This document shows positions 57,462 through 64,000 of a stretch of DNA of 64,000 nt, one piece after another. Made by a program: the position numbers and the translations under genes. The number at the start of each line of letters is the position of its first letter. Positions within the stretch are counted from its first letter, which is position 1. The notes under the pieces were generated by a model. That model searched no databases. It was not told the origin of the DNA and saw only the letters and a list, made by a program, of their open reading frames with translations. Source of the DNA: Bradyrhizobium niftali (lineage in GTDB: Bacteria > Pseudomonadota > Alphaproteobacteria > Rhizobiales > Xanthobacteraceae); assembly GCF_004571025.1 (NCBI RefSeq), contig NZ_SPQT01000010.1, positions 62,001 through 126,000 on the forward strand, read 5' to 3'.

Positions 57462-59276
57462 CTAGAGCCTCATCGTACCACCCGCGATCTGAGCATAGGC
57501 GCCGGAATCGAGTGCGACATAGGCGCCGGACTTCGGATCGAGCATGAACAGCGGATCGGAGATCGCGCCCGGGTCAAATCCCTCGCGAGCGAGCTCGCCT
57601 TTCTTCTGCTTGAACGTCTCGGTCGCATCGAGCTCGCGTGAGATGCGGATGAAGACCGGGCGGGCGTAAGCCGGCAGGCGCCGTGCGAGATGCGCAGGCA
57701 ATGCCGCGACGTCAAAACCCTCGTTCACGACGATCGCGCTCATCCCGGCGCGGCCATCAGTGCCGGGGATGCTGACGCCGTAAGTGGTGGCGTCGATGAC
57801 GCCGGTAAAATCGCGCATGGCGTCGTTGACCTCCGAGGTCGCGACGTTTTCGCCCTTCCAGCGAAAAGTGTCGCCGATGCGATCGACGAAATGAAAGAAG
57901 CCCTTGTCGTCGAGCCGCATCAGATCGCCGGTGCGGAACCACGCATCGCCCTTGGCGAAGACGTCGCGCAGGATCTTCTTCTCGGTCTCGCCGGTGTCGG
58001 TGTAACCCTCGAAGCGGCCGCCGCCCTGGTCCGCCGTGCCGATGCGGCCGATGGCTTCTCCCGCCTCGCCGCGGGCGGAGGCAATGCAAAGCCCCTCTTC
58101 ATTGCGCAACGGCGCGCCGCTATCAGGGTCGAGCTTGACGAGGCTCGCAGGAAAGCGATGCGCGAGCAGCGGCGGGATGCGCCCGATCGCGCCCGGCTGG
58201 CCCTCGACGTTGAACAGGGAGAAATTGCCTTCGGTCGCCGCATAGAATTCGAGGATGCGGGGAATGGCGAAGCGGGTCTGAAAGTCCTCCCAGATGTCGC
58301 CGCGCAGGCCGTTGCCGCAGACGAGCCGCAGGCGATGGCGGTTCTCGTATTCCGACGGCGGCGCCTTGAGCAGATAGCGGCAGAGCTCGCCGATATACTG
58401 GAACAGCGTGCAGTCGTGCCGCACGATGTCGGGCCAGAAATTCGACGCAGAGAATTTTTCGGCTATGACCACCGAGCCTCCGGCAGCCAGCATGCTGCAC
58501 GGCGCGACGATGCCGCCGACCGAGTGGAATAGCGGCAGACAATCGTAGAGCCGATCCTGTGGGCCAGCGCCAGTGAGGCCGGCGAACCAGAAGCCCCAAT
58601 TGAGGATTCGGCGATGGCTGATGCTGGCGGCCTTGGGCAGGCCTGTGGTGCCGGACGTGTAGATCAGCAGCGCGCGATCATCGATGGTGACGTCGCCGTG
58701 CTCTTCGGGATCAAGCGGGCCGTCGTCGAGAGCGGCAAGGGCGACATCGATGGCACGTTCGCTGCGGGCATCGCCATGGGTCCAGACCTTGGCCTCGGTC
58801 TTCAGATGCGGCTTCGCACTCTCCAGCGTCTCCACCAGGTCGTGCGCGACGATGATGTGCTGGGGCCTCGCAACATCGAGGCAATGGGCGAGCGATTGTC
58901 CGACAAGCTTGGTATTGATCAGCGCCACCACACCGCCGACGCGGCTGATGCCGAGCCATGCGGCGACATAGTCGATGCCGTTCGGCATGATCAGGCCGAC
59001 AGTGTCCCCCTTGGCGACGCCGACCGAGCGCGCCCAGCGCGCATAGCGGTTGATGCGTTTCGACAAACCTTCGTAGTCGAGCGTTGCGTCATCCGTGACC
59101 AGCGCAACGCGATCGGGCTGACGCTGCGCCCAATCGTCGATGACGTCGGCAAACAGCCGGCCCGGCAGCGTCTCGATCCGCGCGGTGAGTTCGATCGCCT
59201 TCAGCCAGATCTTTGACGCCGATGGTGCGCGCGCGGCCTTCGGTTGCTCGATGACGCCGGTGGTCATGCCGTTCAT
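57462..59276 (-). CDS. Fatty acyl-CoA synthetase (FATP/FadD6-like)
   Basis: The 604-residue AMP-binding enzyme belongs to the long/very-long-chain acyl-CoA synthetase group (FATP type): LLIYTSGTTGLPKAASISHR (P-loop), LYDCLPLFHSVGG, LEFYAATEGNFSLFNVEG, WFRTGDLMRLDDKGFFHFVD, RIGDTFRWKGENVATSEVND and the C-terminal TETFKQKKGELAREGFDP lysine region. It activates fatty acids to CoA, perhaps linked to uptake. It lies 152 bp upstream of the ACP gene on the same strand and may feed acyl groups to that pathway, though it could be a separate unit. Confidence 0.92.
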   Translation of the reverse strand: MNGMTTGVIEQPKAARAPSASKIWLKAIELTARIETLPGRLFADVIDDWAQRQPDRVALVTDDATLDYEGLSKRINRYARWARSVGVAKGDTVGLIMPNGIDYVAAWLGISRVGGVVALINTKLVGQSLAHCLDVARPQHIIVAHDLVETLESAKPHLKTEAKVWTHGDARSERAIDVALAALDDGPLDPEEHGDVTIDDRALLIYTSGTTGLPKAASISHRRILNWGFWFAGLTGAGPQDRLYDCLPLFHSVGGIVAPCSMLAAGGSVVIAEKFSASNFWPDIVRHDCTLFQYIGELCRYLLKAPPSEYENRHRLRLVCGNGLRGDIWEDFQTRFAIPRILEFYAATEGNFSLFNVEGQPGAIGRIPPLLAHRFPASLVKLDPDSGAPLRNEEGLCIASARGEAGEAIGRIGTADQGGGRFEGYTDTGETEKKILRDVFAKGDAWFRTGDLMRLDDKGFFHFVDRIGDTFRWKGENVATSEVNDAMRDFTGVIDATTYGVSIPGTDGRAGMSAIVVNEGFDVAALPAHLARRLPAYARPVFIRISRELDATETFKQKKGELAREGFDPGAISDPLFMLDPKSGAYVALDSGAYAQIAGGTMRL

Positions 59277-59459
59277 GCTTTCGGAACGTGTCTGCTGGTT
59301 CCGCCAGCTTAGTCCGCGCGCCCTGCCCAGGTGTTAAGAGACAAGGTAAAAGCCCGTTAGTGCGCGATTAACTCTGGTCATCCTTTACCAGGCCGACGGG
59401 ACGATGCGGCTGATGCCGCATCACCGAGAGGCGCACAATCGAGCGATCTGTGCGGATCG

Positions 59460-59735
59460 CTAGTACACCTTCTTGTGGGGCCGGCGCGGCGGCGGCCCGT
59501 TAAAGGCGTAATAAGGATTGACGTCGCACGTCGCGGCGAGCCCTGACGCCGTGGCACGGCATTGCTGCAACGAAGTGAAGGTGCAGTCGTAATAATCACT
59601 GCCCCCGCCGCCGGGGCCGCCGCCAGTGTAGCGGTGCATGCAAACGGGATAGGCCGGATCGTATCTCTGCGCGCTGGCATCCGCTACGCCCAGCAGCGTG
59701 AAGATCGCGGTGAGGGTCAGGATGGGCAGGCGCAT
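59460..59735 (-). CDS. DUF3551-family small secreted protein
   Basis: The 91-residue product has a signal peptide (MRLPILTLTAIFTLLGVADA, then SAQ) and a short Cys-containing mature part: YDPAYPVCMHRYTGGG, DYYDCTFTSLQQCRATASGL and AATCDVNPYYAF. The pattern YPVC-(n)-DCTFTSLQQC-(n)-TCDVNPYY is that of DUF3551, a family very abundant in Bradyrhizobium and of unknown role. Four Cys likely form two disulfides. A possible weak EcfG-like promoter (GGAAC 59820-59816, TGTT 59798-59795, 17 bp apart) lies upstream. Confidence 0.85.
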   Translation of the reverse strand: MRLPILTLTAIFTLLGVADASAQRYDPAYPVCMHRYTGGGPGGGGSDYYDCTFTSLQQCRATASGLAATCDVNPYYAFNGPPPRRPHKKVY

Positions 59736-59903
59736 GGAGAAATCCTCGTATCGGTCGCGCCGGCAACTCTGATGCCGGCGACCTCATATGGCATAACACC
59801 GCGCCGGAGGCGACTGTTCCTGAGGACATATGACGGCAAGGTGAGTATGGCGCGCTGTAGAGACGCGACCGTCTTGCCGGTTGCCTTGCACAAGCCCGCA
59901 GGC

Positions 59904-59934
59904 GTCACGGCCGGGACTTGCCCCGGCCTGACGC
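59904..59934 (-). terminator. Hairpin after htpG
   Basis: CGTCA-x-GGCCGGG, loop ACTTG, then CCCCGGCC-TGACG: a long GC-rich stem 8 bp past the htpG stop. There is no T run, so it may end the message by pausing or protect its 3' end. Confidence 0.55.
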
Positions 59935-59941
59935 GTAGCGG

Positions 59942-61816
59942 CTAGCCGAGCCCCTGCAGCACCAGCCGGTTCAGCCTCGCCGCAAACGCCGCCGGATCTT
60001 CCGGCAATTCGCCATCCAGGATCTGCGCCTGCTCGAGCAAGAGCAGGCCGAGATCGTCGACCGTCTTCGAGCCGGCCTGCGCCTTGGCGATCGCGGTGAC
60101 CAGGGGATGGCGCAGATTGATCTCGAGGATCGGCTTGGTGCGCATGCCGCGGTTCTGCTGCGCCAGGATGCGCTCGAGCTCGCGGCTCGGGCCCTGGCTG
60201 TCGGCGACGAGGCAGGAGGCGGAGCTCGTGAGGCGCGTCGAAGCCTTGACGTCGCTGACGCGCTCGCCGAGCGCGGCCTTGATCAAGGCGATCGTGGCGG
60301 CTTCATCCGCCTCGGGCTCGTCCTTCTTCGCTTCGTCCTTGTCGTCGACGCGCGGGATCAGGTCGAGGTTGAGATCGCCCTGGCTCAGCGACTTCAGCGG
60401 CTTGCCCTCGAACTCCGTCGGCATCGAGGTCCAGAACGCATCGACGGGATCGGACAGCAGCAGCACCTCGATGCCGCGCGCGGTCGCCGCCTCCAGCCGC
60501 GGATTGGATTTCAGCCGCTCGATGCTCTCGCCGACCAGATAATAGATCTCGGTCTGGTTCGGCTTGAAATCGGCGATGATCTCCTTCAGCGACCGCTTCT
60601 CGCCTGACGTCGTGGTGAAGCGCGACAGCGCCAGCAGCTTCTCGCGGCGCTCGAAATCCTCGTAGATGCCTTCCTTCAGAACCGCACCAAAGGCGTCCCA
60701 GATCTTGGCAAAATTCTCGGCGTCCTTCTCGGCGAGGCTTTCGAGCTCGGACACGACGCGTGTCGCCACGGCCTTGCGGATCTGGGCCAGCTGCGGATTG
60801 TTCTGCAGCATCTCGCGGGAGATGTTGAGGGGAAGATCCTCGCTGTCGACCACGCCGCGGATGAAGCGCAAATAACCCGGCAGGAGGTCGGCATCGTCGG
60901 TGATGAAGACGCGGCGGACGTAGAGCTTCACCCGGCCCTTGCGGTTCGGCTCGAACAGGTCGAACGGCTTGGTCGACGGCGCGAACAGCAGCACGGCGTA
61001 GGAGTAGCGGCCCTCGGCGCGGTAGTGCAGCGTCATCGCGGGATCGTCGAAGGCGGACGCAATCTGCTGATAGGCCTTCTTGTAGTCTTCTGCCGAAAGC
61101 TCGGATTTCGAGCGCTGCCACAGCGCGCTCGCCGAGTTGATCTGGCGCGGCTCGCCCTCTTCCGGCACGAGCTCGATGGGAAACAGGATGTTGTCGGAAT
61201 AGGCACTGACGATGCGCTCGATCTCGTAGGCCTCGAGATATTTCTTGGCGTCGTCCTTCAGGTGCAGGACGATCTCGGTGCCGCGCACGACGCGCGCCGC
61301 TTCCTCGTCGCCCGCCCGGGCGATCTCGAAGCCGGAGCCGCCGGAGGACGACCAGCTCCAGACGTCGCTCTCGCCGGCGCGGCGGCTGACGACGACGATC
61401 TTCTCGGCGACCATGAAGGCGGAATAGAAGCCGACGCCGAACTGGCCGATCAGGCCGAGGCCGTCCTTGGCCTCCCTGAGTTTGGACACGAAGGCCTTGG
61501 TGCCGGAGCGGGCGATGGTGCCGAGATGGTCGATCAGCTCCTGCCGCTCCATGCCGATGCCGTTATCGGCGATCGTGAGCGTGCCGGCCGTCTTGTCCGG
61601 GATGATGCGGATCTTGAGCGCGTCGCCCTCGCCCAGCAGCGCCGGACTGGCGATCGCCTCGTAGCGCAGCTTGTCACAGGCATCCGAGGCGTTGGAGACG
61701 AGCTCGCGCAGGAAGATGTCGGTCTCCGAATAGACGGAGTGCACCATGAGGTGCAGCAGCTCGGAAACTTCGGCCTGGAATGGCTGCGTATGCACAGCCG
61801 TATCTGACGTCGTCAT
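59942..61816 (-). CDS. htpG: Molecular chaperone HtpG (bacterial Hsp90)
   Basis: The 624-residue ATP-dependent chaperone is full length. N-terminal GHKL ATPase motifs are present: LRELVSNASDACDKLRYEA, LTIADNGIGM (with the Asp), GTIARSGTKAFVSKL and GQFGVGFYSAFMVAEKIVVV. The middle domain includes LYVRRVFITDDADLLPGYLR and RGVVDSEDLPLNISREMLQN; the C-terminal dimerisation domain follows, ending ARLNRLVLQGLG. It starts at the ATG 61816. A sigma32-like promoter (61853-61880) lies just upstream, as expected for a heat-shock gene. It is monocistronic. Confidence 0.97.
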   Translation of the reverse strand: MTTSDTAVHTQPFQAEVSELLHLMVHSVYSETDIFLRELVSNASDACDKLRYEAIASPALLGEGDALKIRIIPDKTAGTLTIADNGIGMERQELIDHLGTIARSGTKAFVSKLREAKDGLGLIGQFGVGFYSAFMVAEKIVVVSRRAGESDVWSWSSSGGSGFEIARAGDEEAARVVRGTEIVLHLKDDAKKYLEAYEIERIVSAYSDNILFPIELVPEEGEPRQINSASALWQRSKSELSAEDYKKAYQQIASAFDDPAMTLHYRAEGRYSYAVLLFAPSTKPFDLFEPNRKGRVKLYVRRVFITDDADLLPGYLRFIRGVVDSEDLPLNISREMLQNNPQLAQIRKAVATRVVSELESLAEKDAENFAKIWDAFGAVLKEGIYEDFERREKLLALSRFTTTSGEKRSLKEIIADFKPNQTEIYYLVGESIERLKSNPRLEAATARGIEVLLLSDPVDAFWTSMPTEFEGKPLKSLSQGDLNLDLIPRVDDKDEAKKDEPEADEAATIALIKAALGERVSDVKASTRLTSSASCLVADSQGPSRELERILAQQNRGMRTKPILEINLRHPLVTAIAKAQAGSKTVDDLGLLLLEQAQILDGELPEDPAAFAARLNRLVLQGLG

Positions 61817-61852
61817 GCGTTTACCCGGTCAATCGAAAAGGGGAAAACCGGG

Positions 61853-61880
61853 ATATAACGCGATGAGACAGCGGATCAAG
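61853..61880 (-). promoter_or_regulatory. RpoH-like promoter of htpG
   Basis: On the minus strand CTTGATC (61880-61874) and GTTATAT (61859-61853) are separated by 14 bp, the same spacing as in the hsp20 promoter of this window. The -35 half matches CTTGAAA well; the -10 half only in ATAT. Confidence 0.5.
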
Positions 61881-61940
61881 AGGACGTGAGGAGCCGCCCC
61901 TGCCCGTGACAGAGGCACCTGCCCCTTGGCCCCAGTGCGA

Positions 61941-62351
61941 TCAGGTCACGCAGCGGCCCGGCTGGAGCAGCTTGGCGACCTCGGTCAGGGAGCTGACCAT
62001 CGGCTCGCAAGCGATGGTCGGCTTGTTGCGGCCCTGCTTCTGGTTCTGGTTCTGGAGCGCCGCGGGCGGCTTGGCGTTGCCGGTCTCGATCACCGCGGGG
62101 ACCCGCAGCAGCACCGAGGTATCGGCAAGGTCGTTCAGCCGCATCGACACGGTGCGGGTGGAAACCACTCCCGGCTTGATCTCGGCGAGCCGGTCGGCCT
62201 TACCGGCCCGGTTGACGTCGTGGCCGGGCTTGTCGGCGACCGCCTGCCAGCGGTCGGCCAGATCATGGCCGGAGGCCAGTTGTACCTGCACCGCGCCGAG
62301 CGTTGCGACAATCGCGACGGCGCCCAAAAATACCTTTTGAATCTGTGACAT
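61941..62351 (-). CDS. Small exported protein of unknown function
   Basis: The 136-residue product (ATG at 62351) has an N-terminal signal-like segment (MSQIQKVFLGAVAIVATLGAVQVQLASG), a middle region with RTVSMRLNDLADTSVLLRVP, a Gln/Asn-rich linker (ALQNQNQKQGRN) and a C-terminal KPTIACEPMVSSLTEVAKLL, then PGRCVT with two Cys. I recognise no domain. It is probably a periplasmic protein with one disulfide. It is on the same strand as htpG and 125 bp upstream of it. Confidence 0.6.
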   Translation of the reverse strand: MSQIQKVFLGAVAIVATLGAVQVQLASGHDLADRWQAVADKPGHDVNRAGKADRLAEIKPGVVSTRTVSMRLNDLADTSVLLRVPAVIETGNAKPPAALQNQNQKQGRNKPTIACEPMVSSLTEVAKLLQPGRCVT

Positions 62352-62598
62352 GGCTGTCGATCCCTCGCCCCATGGCGATCGCGGGAACAACGCGGCCGGA
62401 GGAGCGGGGGTTCTCGGCAGAAACGATCACTTAACCGTGTGCAAAAAAGTCGCGCCCCGAAAAATATTTCCGGAGCCCTGGAACGACTTTCGCGGCTGGG
62501 AGTCATCTCAGCAGCCGGCTATTCCCCCCTGCCCCATAAGCCGGCGACGTAGGGCGCGACTGTGGTGATGCCAGTCGCGCCTTACTTTTGTCTGGGGT

Positions 62599-63198
62599 TC
62601 ACTTCGCCTTCCCAGCCAGCCACGCCCGCCCCTCGCCATAGAGCTTCTCGACCTCGGCGCCGGTCAGGCCCGGCATGTCGCGCTTGACCTTGTAGCCGAT
62701 CAGCTCCTGCATGTAGGCGAGATGGCGGTAGCCTTCGGGCAACGCGGCGAGCGCTGTCTGGTCGAGGCGGAGCGTCGCAGCGGGATCGACCGGGTCGATC
62801 CGGTCCTTCTCGTAGATCGGCTGGCGGCGGACGATGCCCCATTTGTCCTGCCGCTTCTCCAGGAAATCGTAGAAGCGCCCGGTGCAGACGACGTCGCAGA
62901 GCACATCGTGCACGAGCGCCCGCTGCGAGATCGTCATCTTGGTCTGCGCAATGGCGCGCTCGCCGGACAAATCGATGCTGGTGCCGCCGAGGAAATGCAG
63001 GATGCGGACACCCTTGGCAAAGCCCTCCTGGCTGACGCGGATGAAGTCCCGCGCCGGTCCCTGAAACCAGGTGGCGGACATCCAGCCTTCCTCGTGCCAG
63101 ACGGTCACAAAGCGCTCCCAGTCGCCGGCATCGCGCCACACCGCCCAGTTCTCGACGAGATCGCGGATGGCGAGACGATCGAGCAGCGCTTGGTCCAT
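62599..63198 (-). CDS. SnoaL/NTF2-like protein
   Basis: The 199-residue protein (ATG at 63198; a GTG at 63204 is in frame) has the SnoaL_4/ring-hydroxylase-beta-like fold: ALLDRLAIRDLVENWAVWRD, GDWERFVTVWHEEGWMSATW, HFLGGTSIDLSGERAIAQTK and GRFYDFLEKRQDKWGIVRRQ. There is no export signal. A C-terminal extension (about 150-199) follows the usual fold and includes YKVKRDMPGLTGAEVEKLYG. Such proteins include aldol-type cyclases, dehydratases and binding proteins; no function can be named. It is monocistronic. Confidence 0.8.
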   Translation of the reverse strand: MDQALLDRLAIRDLVENWAVWRDAGDWERFVTVWHEEGWMSATWFQGPARDFIRVSQEGFAKGVRILHFLGGTSIDLSGERAIAQTKMTISQRALVHDVLCDVVCTGRFYDFLEKRQDKWGIVRRQPIYEKDRIDPVDPAATLRLDQTALAALPEGYRHLAYMQELIGYKVKRDMPGLTGAEVEKLYGEGRAWLAGKAK

Positions 63199-63316
63199 GG
63201 GCACATCTCCGGTTGCGGGCCGCAGCGGGGGCCGCCGCAGAGGTATGAGCGGCGAAATCGACGGCCGTCAAGCGCGGGAAGGCGCCCCAGGAAATCGCGG
63301 CAAGAAATCGCTGTAA

Positions 63317-63349
63317 GAAAAATCCGGCGCACCTTGCGGTACGCCGGAT
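63317..63349 (-). terminator. Rho-independent terminator of phyR
   Basis: ATCCGGCG (63322-63329) pairs with CGCCGGAT (63342-63349). On the minus strand, in which phyR is read, the stem is followed by TTTTTCTT. Confidence 0.88.
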
Positions 63350-63389
63350 CGGATCATCGTCAACCAATCTCAGGCCGCAGCCACCCTGA

Positions 63390-64000
63390 TTACGCCGCCG
63401 GCGCCTTCGGGGCGCGGTTGCGCGAGTTGCGCTGGAAGAACAGCGCCTGGCTCGCCACCGCCGACACCATCGCCGGCTGGAACGGCTTCGAGATCAGGAA
63501 CGCCGGCTCGGGGCGCTCGCCGGTGAGGAAGCGCTCCGGATAGGCCGTGATGAACACCACCGGCACCTCGAAGGTGCGCAGCAATTCGTTGACCGCATCG
63601 AGACCCGACGATCCGTCGGCGAGCTGGATGTCGGCGAGGATCAGGCCGGGCCGCCTGTTCTTGGCCAGCGCCACAGCATCGGCATGGGTGCGCGCGACGC
63701 CGACGACGTTGTGGCCGAGATTCTTCACCAGGCTCTCGAGATCCATGGCGATGAAGGTCTCGTCCTCGATGATCAGCACTTCGGTGGCGATCTCCGCCGC
63801 CATCTCGCGTCCCGCGGCGTCCGCGAGCCGCCGCGTCTCGGCGACATCGGTGCCGAGGATGTAGCCGACCTCCTCTTCCGAGAATCCCTCGAGCGAAAGC
63901 AGCAGGAAGGCTTGCCGCGGCAGCGGCGTGATGTTCGACAGCCGCCGCTCCGGCGGCATCGGCAGGGTCGTCACCTCGGCGTCGTCGTTGACGGAGACGG
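63390..64000 (-). CDS. phyR: General stress response regulator PhyR (5' end outside window)
   Basis: The frame is open to the window edge. The visible 203 residues include the end of the sigma-like domain (PLPRQAFLLLSLEGFSEEEVGYIL and AETRRLADAAGREM) followed by a receiver domain: EVLIIEDETFIAMDLESLVK, phospho-acceptor Asp in GLILADIQLADGSSG, VVFITAYPERFLTG and FLISKPFQP. This sigma-like plus receiver order is unique to PhyR. When phosphorylated, PhyR binds NepR and releases the sigma factor EcfG. nepR and ecfG usually lie beside it, probably just outside the window. The sodB promoter here is a likely target. Confidence 0.95.
   Translation of the reverse strand, partial: VSVNDDAEVTTLPMPPERRLSNITPLPRQAFLLLSLEGFSEEEVGYILGTDVAETRRLADAAGREMAAEIATEVLIIEDETFIAMDLESLVKNLGHNVVGVARTHADAVALAKNRRPGLILADIQLADGSSGLDAVNELLRTFEVPVVFITAYPERFLTGERPEPAFLISKPFQPAMVSAVASQALFFQRNSRNRAPKAPAA

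Noticed and set aside
1..64000. CRISPR arrays, insertion sequences, phage genes, rRNA operons
   Set aside because: No regularly spaced direct repeats, transposase, integrase or rRNA sequence was found. All the repeats seen are short palindromic or tandem intergenic elements.

Overview
The window is chromosomal DNA from a high-GC alphaproteobacterium, almost certainly Bradyrhizobium or a very close relative (Nitrobacteraceae). This rests on the family content (CpdR, PhyR, a DUF3551 secreted protein, homospermidine synthase, AztABC-type zinc uptake), a ROSE-type RNA thermometer before an hsp20 gene, an EcfG-type stress promoter, and many long palindromic intergenic repeats. No phage, insertion sequence, CRISPR array or integrative element was seen. 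It is mostly ordinary core and near-core DNA with several well-defined regulatory elements.

Layout. 1-7.8 kb: a truncated hydrolase-like gene, a secreted SnoaL-like protein, tRNA-Val(GAC), cpdR, an N-formylglutamate amidohydrolase, a probable ~90-nt sRNA with anti-Shine-Dalgarno CCUCC motifs, hisN, an orphan TctC-type binding protein, and a LysR/TauE divergent pair with an inverted-repeat operator between them. 8-17 kb: a class III cyclase with TPRs, a membrane-anchored di-haem cytochrome carrying an extra N-terminal domain, two alpha/beta hydrolases, and an hsp20 gene with an RpoH-type promoter and ROSE leader. 17-24 kb: gltB-gltD (glutamate synthase). 24-36 kb: a beta-barrel protein, KpsF, a CMD/HxlR pair with two phased operators, qmcA-nfeD, hemH with a binding-protein gene, MAPEG, and an M3 peptidase-DUF1007-NicO operon.

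36.5-41.1 kb is a polyamine cluster: a long structured leader (speF type, with a five-codon ORF), ornithine decarboxylase, a GNAT enzyme, RidA and homospermidine synthase. Ornithine would become putrescine and then homospermidine. 42-49.3 kb is a metal region. A Zur-like operator precedes a small His-rich membrane protein, aztA, aztB, aztC, a COG0523 GTPase and a WD40 protein, possibly running on into MgtC. A two-gene split permease lies upstream.

49.5-64 kb: sodB with an EcfG-type promoter, GNAT, MATE, DUF2147 and DUF3095 genes, an overlapping ACP-adenylating enzyme-SDR set next to a fatty acyl-CoA synthetase, DUF3551, htpG with an RpoH-like promoter, and at the edge most of phyR, the anti-anti-sigma regulator that frees EcfG. 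The window thus holds both a general-stress regulator and a likely target (sodB), and two probable RpoH targets (hsp20, htpG). All functions are inferred from sequence alone.
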